DNA from: Oidiodendron maius Zn
Lineage: Eukaryota > Ascomycota > Leotiomycetes > Myxotrichaceae
Direction of reading: 5' to 3'
Length of the DNA stretch: 64,000 bases
NCBI GenBank assembly: GCA_000827325.1
Contig: KN832871.1
Span: 2,604,001-2,668,000 of the forward strand
The translations under genes and the position numbers were made by a program. Below the pieces are notes generated by a model, which did no database searches, had not been told where the DNA came from, and saw nothing but the letters and a program-made list of their open reading frames with translations. Below, piece by piece: positions 34,818 through 46,747 of this stretch; positions within the stretch are counted from its first letter, which is position 1; every line of letters starts with the position of its first letter.

Positions 34818-37051
34818 ACAGGTCGTCATACATCGAGTCGCTTGCAGCGGATGAGCCCAGGCTCACACATCGCGCGCACCCGCTGATGTTTCCCTTGCTT
34901 CTTCCTGATTTACTCTTGTGTTTCTAGATGCGTTTCCGGTCGGTTTCGATTCGCTACGAACGAGTATTCCCACGGCACTTAAAATCGGAGTTCCCTCTTA
35001 TCAGCATTTGCTGCGGTCACTAAATAGTTCTATAACATCGCGATACTAAGTCGAATTTTACTTTATTGCCACCCTGTAGGCCAGATTTGACTAGATATGT
35101 CCATATAGATGTGCCGCGTGATCTGAGATTTCTACTAGTTAGACATAGATCTTAGTGTCCGGGATCTTCGAGAAGCACCCCTCAGTCTATGCTGACGATT
35201 GCGCCATTTACATAGATTTTCATCTCCAAGAAAAGGATCCCTCGGGCCATCCCCACACTACTGCAGGCTCCCTTGATGGGTACGTGTCCATTTGCCACGA
35301 TCTCCTCAGATGTATGGCTCTTTGATGTTGATTACTTTACATCGTCGTCCTTGGGACATTAGTATTTGCTCCTCCACTTGAAAGATTCAACAGGCAAATT
35401 ATGAATGAGGGAAAGCACCCAGGAGTAATACTGTTGAATCGGACGCCAGCTTTCATGAACTCATAAGATATCAATCTAGCAATGTGTATGGCTGCATCCT
35501 TGGCTGCATTTTATGAGAAGTGCCTGGGCGTATCTCGTTTTTACAGACACTGATAGGATAACGATGACTGATGCTGAGACGGGTCCATGGCCTTTCTGGC
35601 GGCATGAGGGAGAGGAAAGCCGCCGTGGTGCAGTGAACATCCGAGATGTTGGTATCAAACTTGTCAGACAGTGAGAGATCTCGGTAAGTAACTTATCTTT
35701 CAGTTCGGCTGTATTCTCGCTGCCTGTCTCTTTTTCTGGCACCGCGATCCCATAATTGGGTAACCAGCAGGTTGATGCAACATTCCGTCTGGCAATTCTC
35801 TCGCAAAAGATTCTCCGGGTCTCCCTTTTTCGTAACATCGCAAGGCTATACGCTTGCAGCACCTCGGTGACTGTCTCTACACAACACTTGTAGTAAGGAA
35901 AATAACTAGTATTGCGCAGAAAGTAATCGGTAACTAAACGGCAATCCAGAACTTTGACCTCTTGGCCAGAACAGCACAATAAGTGAGGCGCAACTAAAAC
36001 ACAGTAAATCCTGCACAGCTACATAAATATTAATAGAAAATTTAAACCGTACATGACTCTATGTACCGCACGCTGCCTTCATTTTCCACATCGAGCCTTT
36101 TGATAATGGCACTTTTGGATTGATAGCGTCATCCTCATGGGCCATGGTAGGACCGTCCAGTGTGCCGCGCAAACTGCCCCTGTCGACGCGCGCTTGCGGG
36201 AACCCCTGAATTCGAGTTGAGGCTCCCGATTCCCCTTTCTTCCCCTCCTCCTCGTCCGACTGTACAACGCGACCCAGAACTGGCCAGACGAGGCGCGATA
36301 TCTATTCCTGGATACTTGATTTCGCCGCCTGCAGGCCCCATCTACGGTGCTGTTCTTATATAGCCTGTCGAGGGTGCATACACCCAACCTGAAACGACTA
36401 TCGAGAGTGACTGATAACTCACCTCCCTCAACGGCGAAGGCCTGGATGCCGTCACCCTCCCACGCGCACATTGACACTCGAAGTACCGGCGTTGTGTCCT
36501 CTTTTATGGTGTAAGGGACCACGCAAAGCAAGCATCAGATGGATAGCGGAGGCAGGGACTTTCGGCTACGAGTGATTTGAGGTACAGGAAGTCCCCGGCA
36601 GGACCTTGCCTCTCGAAAGTACAGAGGCCTATAATATATATACGAGTGACAACTCCCCGACCCCACGCCCTCACGAAAGCCGCTCGGCCCGTACACAGAA
36701 GCTTACCCGTCAGCTGGCAATGGCTCTATGATCTGCTTCATCGCCGCAGTGTGCTACGGAATCTGTATCCCAAACCGACGCATCGACCCTCCCATCGATC
36801 TGCACACCCGACCGCCCAAAGGCCAGAGGACAGCGCCCTCTGACGGACTGATACCTATATAACCTTTGCAACGGCGCGGACAATTGATCGAGTGCGGTGG
36901 CTGATTTATACGAGGGTGCATCCATCGTGCGAGGGTTGCGCCCGCTAGGACTATTTAGGCGGTTTGAGTCCAGACACTGAAACCGAAATCTATACAGGAA
37001 AGGAGAACAGGGAGAGCATTTCTGCAACGCCATCCCGCCCGCGCTCAAGAT
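34818..37051. other. 2.2-kb gap with a dehydrogenase relic
   Basis: The left part contains an SDR relic (see separate entry). From about 36000 to 37051 no gene could be supported; short open frames there show no family signature. The right end must hold the promoter of the MIT-domain gene. Confidence 0.5.
35155..35880 (-). pseudogene. Short-chain dehydrogenase/reductase relic
   Basis: Read on the minus strand in shifting frames, the order matches a classical SDR: DVTKKGDPENLL near 35835, then CINLLV and GIAVPEKETGSENTAELKD near 35790-35700, LSLSDKFDTNISDVHCTTAAFL near 35690-35620, AAKDAAIHIARLISYEF and MKAGVRFNSITPGCFPS near 35510-35415, and finally GMARGILFLEMKIYVNGAIVSID with an in-frame stop and GVLLEDPG ending near 35158. 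The YxxxK active site is damaged (the tyrosine is lost and N-A-A-K stands where S-K is expected), the Rossmann start is not recognisable, and several frameshifts are needed. It is a dead gene. Confidence 0.75.
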
Positions 37052-40000
37052 ATGCCTCCTGCCTACACGGTTGCGCATGCTGAGGATCGTGCCGCCTTCC
37101 ATGTAGCTCATTCCTCCTCGTCCACGAATTCCGTCGTCACCCTGCAGCGGGCGTCCTCCTTCTCCCCCGCCAAATCGAAGAATCGTACTCAACCCCAACC
37201 CAGCCTCCCGGCGCCAGACTACAATGGCTTCGACTTCAGCGACGCGCGGCCTATGACATCGGCAGATGTGCGCCGGCGGCCGAGTATAGATGAGATGGAG
37301 AGCGTGAATCGCTGGTCCCGCTCTACCTCATCATCGAGAGATAGGCGGATGAGCTTTGGTGGGTCAGGGGCCTTTACTTTCGGGTCGCCTGAAGAGAGGC
37401 CGCCGCAGAAACGATTACAGAAGAACCGTCCGTCCATCTCGAATTCCCCTTCCCGCTCAGTAGAAGCGTCAAGGCCTCGCGCGCCGTCTACGACGAATCT
37501 TCTCCCACCAATCATCTCCCTTCCGTCCCTACAAACGTCCGTAAATAGCACTTCGTCGCCACTGACTGGTTCCCCTTCCACAGCTGGATTGCTATCCGCT
37601 GCGGTACATACGGCAGCCCCAGACTACTTTAATGGGTGGGACTCGACACAAAGAAGGTCCCCATCACGGTCTCGAGCTGCAAACAACACCTTATCACCAT
37701 CTCCAGCCTCAGGATCGCCTAGCAGGCGGCAACGTTCAAGCGAGCGTGGAGACGGCCGCAGGTCGAGAGGACACTCCCGGAATCGTTCACAGAATGGAAA
37801 GAGCAGCGGCTCGTCCCGAAACTCAAAACAACCATCGCAGAAAGCCATGCTTTCCAAGGCCCTTCACAAAGCCAACACGGCAGTGCTGCTTGACAATGCC
37901 CAGAATTTCGAAGGGGCAGTTGAGGCATACTCTGAAGCATGCTCCTTATTGCAGCAGGTGATGCTCCGAAGTACCGGAGAGGATGACAAGCGGAAACTAG
38001 AAGCAATTGTGAGTTGTACGAGATCGGACACAGCTCCACGGCTAACATCTCTCAGCGGAATACATATACCAGTCGGATTAGTGAGCTGAGCAAAATTGCT
38101 CCTCATTTAGGTGTTGATTATAAGGCTCTACCCGCACGGCCTGGTAGCGAGAACTATACATCGGATGAGGCTCTGACTACCAACGACGAAGAGGAGCCTG
38201 CTGTGATAGAAACTGCAACGGTAACGAGAATAGTGAACGATGACTCATACCTAGCAGAATACCAGCAAAGTCGTTTGATCCCTCCGTCGCAAGTACCGAA
38301 ACGGAGAGAGTCTCTCCTTCCATCAGCTCTGGATCCGGTACAGAATAGATCTCGAGCGCCACAAGAACAATTCACTGGACGCTCGTTCTCGAATTCTCCT
38401 ATACCCTCTCGCCCCAGCCCTGCAAATTTAACTCTTGCCCCTCCAATGGAGAGCCAATATATGCCTCCGCCACTGTCTCCGTGGCGACCACCAGTACCAA
38501 TGACCCATGGACCTCCTGGCAATGCGGTGGAGAATCGACAGCGTGTCGGTTTAACGAGCTCCAACCTGCCTGGAGTAACCCAGCCATTGGGGCGCGCCCG
38601 AGCGCCTAGTAACGAGTCGATGTCTTGGCTAGACTTCATCGATGAGTCTGATGCTTCCAGCACCTCTTCTGTCCATTCAAGAACATCATCTATGGGTGTC
38701 CGAAGAAAGCATATTCGTGCTACCAGTGGCGCCACTGAAGCAGAGTTTGATGCAGCGCTGGATGCCGCTGTAGAGGCTGCATATGATGATGGCTACGAGC
38801 CAATAGAAGCTCCCGAACCTGATCCATATGCCTATGACAATGATGATGAAATAGTTGCAAATGTGAGGCGCAAGGTAGCGCTGGCCAAGGAAAGAGTCCG
38901 CCAGACAGAACGGGAAGCGGCCATACAAGAGGCTCGCGATAGAGAGAGGAAGCGACTCCTCCAACAAGAGCAAGAACGGCAAAACGCCCTCCTTGATGAC
39001 CAATTCAATGGAAACGAGTCTGAAGAGGAAGAACGAATGTTGGAAGAAATGACCCGGGGATACGTGATGGATGAATTCGAATTTGGATTGCAGTCGAAGT
39101 CTGCTTTGCCCCGCGAGTCCGACTCGAGTGGCTTTTCTGGCCGGACCTGGAACAGCTCGATAGGATCTAATCCTGCCACAACAGGAACGAGTCTCTCCAC
39201 GGTGACCGAAGCAATCTCTATGGCACAAGTTCTCACAAGTCAATCAAAAACATCACCCCCTAATCAAGGCCTCCCACCACCGCCCAGTAGAGGAGTTCCG
39301 CTACCCACATCACCAGCCTCGCAGGGAGTTCGAAGCCGCAGGCTATCGGGGCAGAATGCCAAGCAATTGAAGATTGAGACGACCAAGCTACAGATTTCAC
39401 AGCCTCCCGCGATGCTGCCTCCACGAGTTCCCACCGATGTCAGCCCTGGCCCATCCAAGGTTCCCGCTATACCGCAGCAACTGAGGGCTGGAGTAGCGCC
39501 TCGGCCGCCCATACTCCAGTCTGCTCGGCAACCGTCGTCGCCGTTCCCAAACCGCAGTCCATCCGAAATAATTACTTCACCAACACCTACCCTAACACGA
39601 ACATCCACCAATGCCAGCGAAACCAATGGACAAGAACCTCGATCCGGCTCCCCAGGTCGAGCTCAATCAAGATCTGGATTGCGGAAGAACTTCTCCTCGT
39701 CAAGCTTAAAGAATTTGAAGAACCGGACTCTTTCGGTGTCCAATGTCGAGGACGGCTCCGACTTGTCACCAAACACTCCCCTAAGCTCACAGTTCGGCGG
39801 CAGAGATGGGTTTGACAAGATACCTGCAATTCCTTCTCTGCCAACTCCCATCGCAACGTCCTTTAAAGAGAAGGTTATCGGTGCACCTACTGGTGGCGGC
39901 TTATACCTATTCAACGACGATATAACAGACATAATCTCTCCAGGTAGCCCGGCAGCTCTAGACCCATTGAATCCTTCTGCACCGATTCCTCTCGAGCCCT

Positions 40001-40894
40001 GTCCTACTGAACTCTTGCTTCGGCCATTTTGGCTTATGAGGGCCCTCTATCAGACCATTGCGCATCCTAAGGGGGGATATCTCTCGACGAAGCTTTTTAT
40101 CCCACGTGATGTATGGAGGGTCAAAGGGGTCAAACTTAAGAACGTCGAGGATAAAATCGCCAACTGTGACTACTTGACTGCGGCCCTTCTTAAACTCGCC
40201 CAAGCCGATACCTTTGATGCCGATGCGGTCCTAGAAGAGATGCAATCTCTGGAAAGTGTCATTGAACATGTCCAAATGACGCTAGCAAAGAAATTAGGCA
40301 ATGAAGTTGGTGTTCAGGGAGCCGGCGGCATGTTCAAAGATGCACCCTTGGGAGGGGATGCAGACTCTGGTAGCAATATAACTAAGTCAAGTAGCACCGG
40401 AAAGTCCTCCTCATTCTCCTGGCGGAGACTAAGATCCAAGAATTCAGGCGTAGGGCTCTCCAACAACTACAACAAGCCATCCTCGTCGGATGGTCCCAGA
40501 GAAGGTGGCGGATTGACAATGGGCACACTACCGATGACCACAACAGCACTAACGAAGGTCCGCTTCGCGAAGCGAGATGTGAGCCAGGTGCAATTTACTG
40601 GGCCGAATGCGAATTATATGGGGGCGCTGGCAAGGCTCTTTGATGCCGCGCAAACTCTTGGTACGGTTCAATCCAGACTGAGAAACGAGTCACTGACAAT
40701 ACACAGATCAAATCGCTCGGCAAGTTGAAGACCCGGGACTTCGGCACACAGATAAGACTCAAGTCGGCCTTGAGCTGTGCACCCGGCACGCCGCTGAATT
40801 CTTCGGCTTCTACATATGCCGCTTTGTCCTTGCAGACATCGGCATGCTTTTGGATAAATTCATCAAGAGAGGGAGCGAGTGGGTTCTCGTATGA
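37052..40894 (+). CDS. MIT-domain protein, large and mostly disordered
   Basis: Three exons: 37052-38008, 38056-40660 and 40707-40894, 1249 residues; both introns are about 47 nt. The MIT domain lies at about residues 263-332 (KALHKANTAVLLDNAQNFEGA, continuing across the first splice to RNTYTSRISEL). It is surrounded by long Ser/Pro-rich sequence. A charged coiled coil occupies about 589-640, and a conserved globular C-terminal part begins near residue 967 (TELLLRPFWLMRALYQTI) and ends in the last exon (GFYICRFVLADIGMLLDKFI). MIT domains bind ESCRT-III tails or microtubules, so a role in endosomal sorting, septation or abscission is reasonable. I know similar unnamed proteins in other filamentous ascomycetes; no specific function can be given. 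Confidence 0.88.
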
Positions 40895-41418
40895 ACACCA
40901 ATTTCGTCTTGAGGGAATTTTACTATCCTTTCTCCAATTATCCAATCTCTAAAGACATCATGCTTGCTCATGATGTCCTAGACGACCTTAACGATTCAAC
41001 TGGCGTTTTTAAATGAGACAGCGCTGACGACCATCCCACAACATACACTGGATAGGCATGATTGATACCAGACTCACTTTTTATACCTCGAGCGGCAGGC
41101 ATGTTATATAGCGAGTACGGCGTGTTTTGGATATCTAGATTTGCTTTGTCGAGATGGAACCGACCTTTGGTCATATATAGGACGTACATAGATAGAAGGG
41201 CTGCAGAGAGGCAAATATAATGCTGAAATAAACGTGTCAAGCTGCTGCTTACAAATTATCATACGAGATCAACAATGAACTCAAATGGCATCTGCAGTGG
41301 GTCACGGAATGTCAATTGACATGTCTTATTTCGACTATTTTCACTGTTAAAGCAACTTCTCGAACAAACACTTTTCTATAGCCGAGCGTCGCCTCTCTCA
41401 TCTTCACCCAGGCCCAAA
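40895..41418. other. Convergent 3' flanks of the MIT and fimbrin genes
   Basis: 524 bases between convergent stop codons; AT-rich, with no supported gene. Confidence 0.55.
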
Positions 41419-43587
41419 TCACTGCATCTTCTCATGGGTAGCCATCAATGAACCTAAGAACAAGTCAGTAAATAAGAGGAGAAAATTGTGTTTTAATGCG
41501 GTATATCTTACCAATGAAAGTAAGAACCAATTTACTCCGGACCTGGCAGATATCCTCGGGCACGAGCCAGATGGTCGCGCCCATCTTTCTGGCAATACTG
41601 ATACTAAGCTTGGCGTTCATGTACGCGTCATCATCCGTTCTGCCGGGAGTGACGAGGTCGTAATCGACGTAGCTAGCTTTCATGCCGTTCAAGACGTCCA
41701 GGAAGAAGATGCCGGTTCCGATGCTCGGATCCTTGAATGAGCGGATGTTGGAGCTCTTGCCGCCCTTGCGAGACATGTCGTTGGCCCACTTGACCATCTC
41801 GGCATCTGTGATCTCACGCTTGCCTAATCGCTGGGCGAGCGCGGATAACGTCTCGGAGATGTCCTTGCGCATGAGCTGCCAGACGAGGCCGAGGGTCAAA
41901 GTGCGCTGCCCATCGGTAATATCGGCGCCCTGGACGCCCACCAGGGAGAAGCGATTCTGCTTGCCGAGCTCGATAGCGTAGTTGGTGTTTTCGACGGCCT
42001 TAAATCGAGAGAGCTCTCCTCCGGCAGCCGGAGGCTTGTTCACATGGCGCCAATTCACGGATCCCTTGATGACCTTATCATAGGCTTGTAAGAGGATTGT
42101 GCCATCTCGTAAATCGTCAAACAGAGAGTGCACAGCCGGCTGAACGTCCAGACTGTTCAGCCAGAGTGTGAATACTCGTGCTTCTCGTTCACCTTCAGCA
42201 TCAAAGTCTTCAACTTCAAGTTTCTCCTCTTCAGTAATAGGATCTAATGCGGGCCAGGTGTTAAACAGATTTGCGACGAAAGCTAGGTTCAGTTTGGGGT
42301 TCCCGGCAACCAAAGATGTTGGTGTGAGGAACTTTCGACAGCCAAGAGTGTCAGCATTCTGGAGTACCTGTTCTGCTCTTTGCAGAAGATCATGAGTCTG
42401 TAGAGGGCGACGATCGCAATGCTCCGGCGCAATCTGAGCAAGCAGCACGGTGTAGTTCTCCCCATCCTTGACATCCTGCGAGAAATTTGCGACCCTGTAA
42501 ATATTAGTAAAAGAGTGCCGCGTTAGTCAATTATACACACCTGCGTGGCCAGTTTGCTGCTTTGAGGTGATAGTTAACCCATCTCAAAAGAATCTGCTCT
42601 GGCGGTAATCTCAAAAACTGCTCCAAGGTCTCGTCATCTTCTAGTAATCTGTACAATTCAGGGTGGAGCTTAATATCGATTTTGCCAAGAAGACCTCTCC
42701 GAATAATCTGCCATATTAAACCCAGGATGAGATGCTCTCTAACTTCAATGATATCCCCACTGCCAATATTTACCACCGAACATCCGATACCTTTCGCGGA
42801 TTCAATCACAACGTTGTTGTTCTCAGTCATGTGGAATGCATTGAGAGATTTGATTTTCTTCCCAGGGCGATTCAGGACACGCTCATCAATAGTATCAGGG
42901 ACGCTGTCGTTGATCAGTTTGGCTAGCACCAAGCCATCCTTGCACTCATCAAACATTTCAAAGGTATCGGTTGGGAAGGGAAGGCGAGATCCAATATCCG
43001 GATCGCCTGCTAGGACAGCATTGATGTGGCGCGTAAATTCCGTCCTTTCATCTTCATTGATAGTATGAGTAACATTTGCTGACGACCCCTGAACTTGAAT
43101 TCGCCCGCTCACGCTCCCTTTTGAGGCGTGGCCTCCAATTTGCGGGGAGGTGACCCCTCTGGCAGGGACTGCCGGACCCGTTGACATGCGCTGCTGCGCA
43201 GGCGAGGATTGTCTAAGTTTAGAGACAAGCTTCCGAATGATCAGTATTCGCACAGCACATCTACAGTTTTGGGATTTCCAGGTCAAACTTACCCCAACGT
43301 AATCATCCAACTCGACCCTGCGTGAGGAGTCCAGCTCCACTTCCTTCAAAGCTTGTCGAACAACATCATATGGCTGCCTCTCACTTGTTTGGGTAGCCTT
43401 GATTGCGGTTGCCTCGTCAATATATCCTTTATCATCGACGTCGAGTTTGCGGAAGGCATCCTGGAGACCGAAAATTTCGTCCTGCTGGAATTGAGGATAT
43501 TTCCTGAGTCGCGCCGCATTAGTATACTTCAACGTACGCAGTGTATTGCGCTCTGCTTGCTTACCTCTGCAGCTTAATAACGTTCAT
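41419..43587 (-). CDS. sac6: Fimbrin/plastin, actin-bundling protein
   Basis: Five exons on the minus strand: 43587-43565, 43503-43293, 43229-42541, 42494-41512 and 41453-41419, encoding 646 residues, the usual fungal length. The N-terminus carries an EF-hand region (LDVDDKGYIDEATAI near residue 25), followed by four calponin-homology domains in two actin-binding pairs. Landmarks are FEMFDECKDGLVLAKLIND, LNRPGKKIKSLNAFHMTENN, LWLNSLDVQPAVHSLFDDLR and MRKDISETLSALAQRLG. The last exon encodes only about 12 residues (SLMATHEKMQ). Fimbrin cross-links actin filaments in cortical patches and the subapical endocytic collar of hyphae. Introns are 46-63 nt. All junctions keep the frame and restore conserved sequence. 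Confidence 0.96.
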
Positions 43588-44773
43588 TTTGTGGCTAGAG
43601 GGTCAGGAATATCTGACGGGAACGCAGGAAGTGTCCCGAGGTGGGGTAAATCACCGGTTTGAGATTTACTTCGCGCAAAGGAGAGTCTATGTTTGCAGCA
43701 GATGCGCCTACAACACTCTAGGAATGGTGGAGGGGTGAGCAGAAAGAGAGAGAGTGTGTGATGCGAACAATGACGCCCAAGGTAGACAAAATGTACTGGT
43801 GGTACCTGAAGGACTGTCGCGCGCAGCGAGGAGGAATGGAAGCGAGGGGTCAGCCGCAGCAGCAACCAGCCACGTAAATGCAATGACGTTGCGGCCGTAA
43901 AATTGCTCGCGTACTTTGCCGTATTCGTATGAAGTACAGGTTTACCGTATTTTATCCACAGCCGATGCTCATCTAGGCTGAGACTTTTCCTGTACCAACA
44001 GCAATTGCTGCCTGGTGACGACGACGACTTCCCCTACTACAGGACTCTCCAGGAATTCTTTAGGCCTAGGCAACGTTTAACATGGTTCACTGCTTTAGCG
44101 TGAGCAGTCCTGCTGCTCCAAGAGCGCGTGTCAACCCTGCAGCTTCCGGAGGCACATATCTTCAACCTAAAAGGGTTTGGAAAGCACGTCCCATATGGCA
44201 GGCTATGCTATTCAATGGACGAGCTCATGAAACTGTGGATACAAACTATCGTGGAGAGTGAAGTTCTTCGCCGCTGTACCCCGTACTCTATCAAGAGTGA
44301 AAGGCGTCAGGCGCAAAGTAGCCAGTGTGATGTAAAGTTGCAGTTAACCGATGATATAAATACTCATCTTCTTTTCTGATTGCCATGAAACGCGGAATCA
44401 AACTCTCGACGCCATCTTCTTTGAGCTCGGCCTGGTATACACTCCCTATGAATGCCTGAGCTCACTCGGATGGCGAAAAGAAAACTTGTCCTCTGTTTGT
44501 TTTAGATACCTTCTCTTGGATCTTGACCTTGTGTTGGTAATTGCGAGGGATTACATTTCATAGTTACATATTATTGTCTTCAAATTCCTCCGGCCTTAGT
44601 AGTGACCGTATACGTAGCTTTCGATGATTGCAGATTGTGACGTTCTATGTGGCGGTAATTTCAAGCCAGCTCGCGAAGAAATTTTAGATAAGAATCAAGC
44701 ATAAAAATCTCTCATTAACTCTCACTATCCGACAACACACAAGATCATTAATATACAACTCTACCTCCTCATC
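43588..44773. other. Gap between fimbrin and the zinc-finger-like gene
   Basis: 1.19 kb containing the promoters of two divergent genes. No motif or open frame worth calling. Confidence 0.5.
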
Positions 44774-45635
44774 ATGTCGGTGTGTAAGATTTGCTCACAA
44801 GATCTAGTCATTGAGTTAGATCCCGATGAGTATGGTACCACCAACCTTGAATATCGGCGACATTTGCTCACGCCCTGTAGCTTCAACGAGGCAACTTCGT
44901 CTGCGGCTGGCGGAGCATCAACGACAGTTCCAGACGATTTATGCTTGGCTTGTGAGTGCCATTTTCACTGGTATGCGTATAATTTCCTCTCCAATTTTAC
45001 TTTTGCCTCTTTTGCAGTCGCTAAATGGAACCTCCAGGCAATGTCTTCTGGATGAGTCTCCAAAAGTGGCCAATACATTAGCATGTCCATCATGCGATAC
45101 ACTTCTAGCACCTCAGCAGCCACAGATTTTGACTCAATACCATAATGAAGGTGGCATCCAAGTAGATCTTGATATCCTCCCCTTGATCAAAGAGGAAGCG
45201 TACTTAGAAGCTAACCCTGCTGCGCGGCCTGCTCGAGCTTTTATGACAATGTGCGGCGAAGGGGATGTGATCGGCATTGTCGAGTTGTTAAAAGCAATGG
45301 ATGAGGATCCTGACGAAGATGACATGTCAACCGCCGAGCTTCTGCGATATCAAGACCCTCTTGATGGCATGAAGACAGGACTCCATTCTGCGATTGAGAA
45401 ATCTCAGCAGGAATCAGTCTGGCTCCTTTTATGGCTGGCTTCTAACTTCCCAACATCTTCTTTCCCAGATGAAGTTATCCAAGAAGCAGAAGGAATGGGC
45501 GCAGGAAGAGAAACAGCACAAGGTTTTGATATTAGAAGTCTCCGTGATGATCAAAATAGGACGGCTCAGGATGTGGCAGGCACCATGGGAGACATATGGG
45601 CAGGATTATTAGTAACGGGGGCATTGACGGCTTAA
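44774..45635 (+). CDS. Small RING/zinc-finger-like protein, function unknown
   Basis: Exons 44774-44970 and 45038-45635 encode 264 residues; the 67-nt intron splits the tryptophan codon in FHWQCLLDE. The N-terminal ~95 residues have cysteine and histidine pairs in the pattern CKIC, then CLACECHFHWQC, then CPSC, which suggests a RING-like or related zinc fold with a long insert (acidic, then Ala/Ser-rich) between the first two pairs. The remaining part is acidic and helical, with a segment resembling a degenerate ankyrin repeat (GDVIGIVELLKAM, later GLHSAIEKSQQESVWLLLWLAS). It ends GALTA. A ubiquitin-related role would be a guess. The start is the first ATG after a short AT-rich leader. Confidence 0.75.
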
Positions 45636-46747
45636 CTGGACAGAAGGCAAAGTTTGGTGGAGAAACAATGCTTCATTTGGGAGCTTGTCTAGGTTTTACT
45701 ATCAGATCAATCGAAATCTGCTCCAGAAAGTCAGAGTACATGAAGGTCAAACTAGGGCCTTCGGTACTCGAGAATTAATTCGAAATAGCCATCGCCCCAA
45801 CCTGCAGAAGTGGAGTCGCGCTCAGACCCGGCAAAAATATGACTCTCCATCTTAATTGTCAAAGCCATACATGAGGATGACATGCTATGATATTGGTTTT
45901 CAGTCACTAAGGAGCTAAATGTGTCGTTACAGCCTCCTTTGTACTCCTTTCACAAATTTTACACACTAGTTGAACAATGATCAACTCCAGGTTGGATCCA
46001 GACCTCTTAATCTACCGTGATATCAGCAATGACGTGGACTCTCAACTAGAACTAGGCTCGAAATCCGCATTTTCGTGGACTAGGCCTCACAGATACCATG
46101 GATCACTTTGAGAAAATACTAGAAGCCCATTTGCACAATGTATGGAGGTGGGCGAGAAAATGGAGCCACTTCTCGTTTACGAAATGCTCCGATGGCTGAC
46201 ATACCGGATAATTCATTGTGAGAATAAATCAATATCTTGAGGCATGGTCGAAGTGGATCAAGGTGCGCCTGAGGATAAGTTCCAACGCCCTTCCATATTT
46301 ACATCCGCATTCTAATTTCTCAAGTCTTTTGAAAGACCTCCATGGTCGCTGGAACTCTGTTACATGGCGCAGAGGCGAGTCTACCAATATTGATTGTGCT
46401 GGAAAGTCGTTGGCATTCCAAGAAATCGCTGATTTGCATCTGGAAAGTTTGTACTCCAGTAGAGAAGATATCATGGCCATTGGACGAAGAGTGAGAGTGA
46501 AAGCAAGTTTGGGGGAGTATGAAGTGTATAATGATGTCGCAATTTCCCAGTACTTTATCATGTTCAAGACGTACATATGCCTGCTTTCCTATCTCTTATG
46601 CATCATGAAATTGATTAGGCTCAGCTCGTCAATACTGATATGATCACCATCAATCGCTGCTCTAAGCATTTCTTCTCCCTTTATCTCTTGCTTCAGCTGA
46701 TATAATTATCATCACAGGACTCTGGTGAACGCAACAAACCTGCCAAA
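45636..46747. other. Gap before the phosphate-permease relic
   Basis: About 1.1 kb. A 141-codon open frame at 46218-46643 shows no recognised similarity and no start context, so it is not called. Confidence 0.45.

Noticed and set aside
35476-35979. 167-codon minus-strand open frame as an orphan gene
   Set aside because: Its codons mix frames of a recognisable SDR relic, so it is a chance opening in a pseudogene.
36079-36531. 150-codon minus-strand open frame
   Set aside because: No family signature, unusual composition and no supporting promoter or splice logic.
46218-46643. 141-codon open frame between the zinc-finger-like gene and the PHO89 relic
   Set aside because: No similarity recognised, hydrophobic tail probably chance, no ATG at its start.
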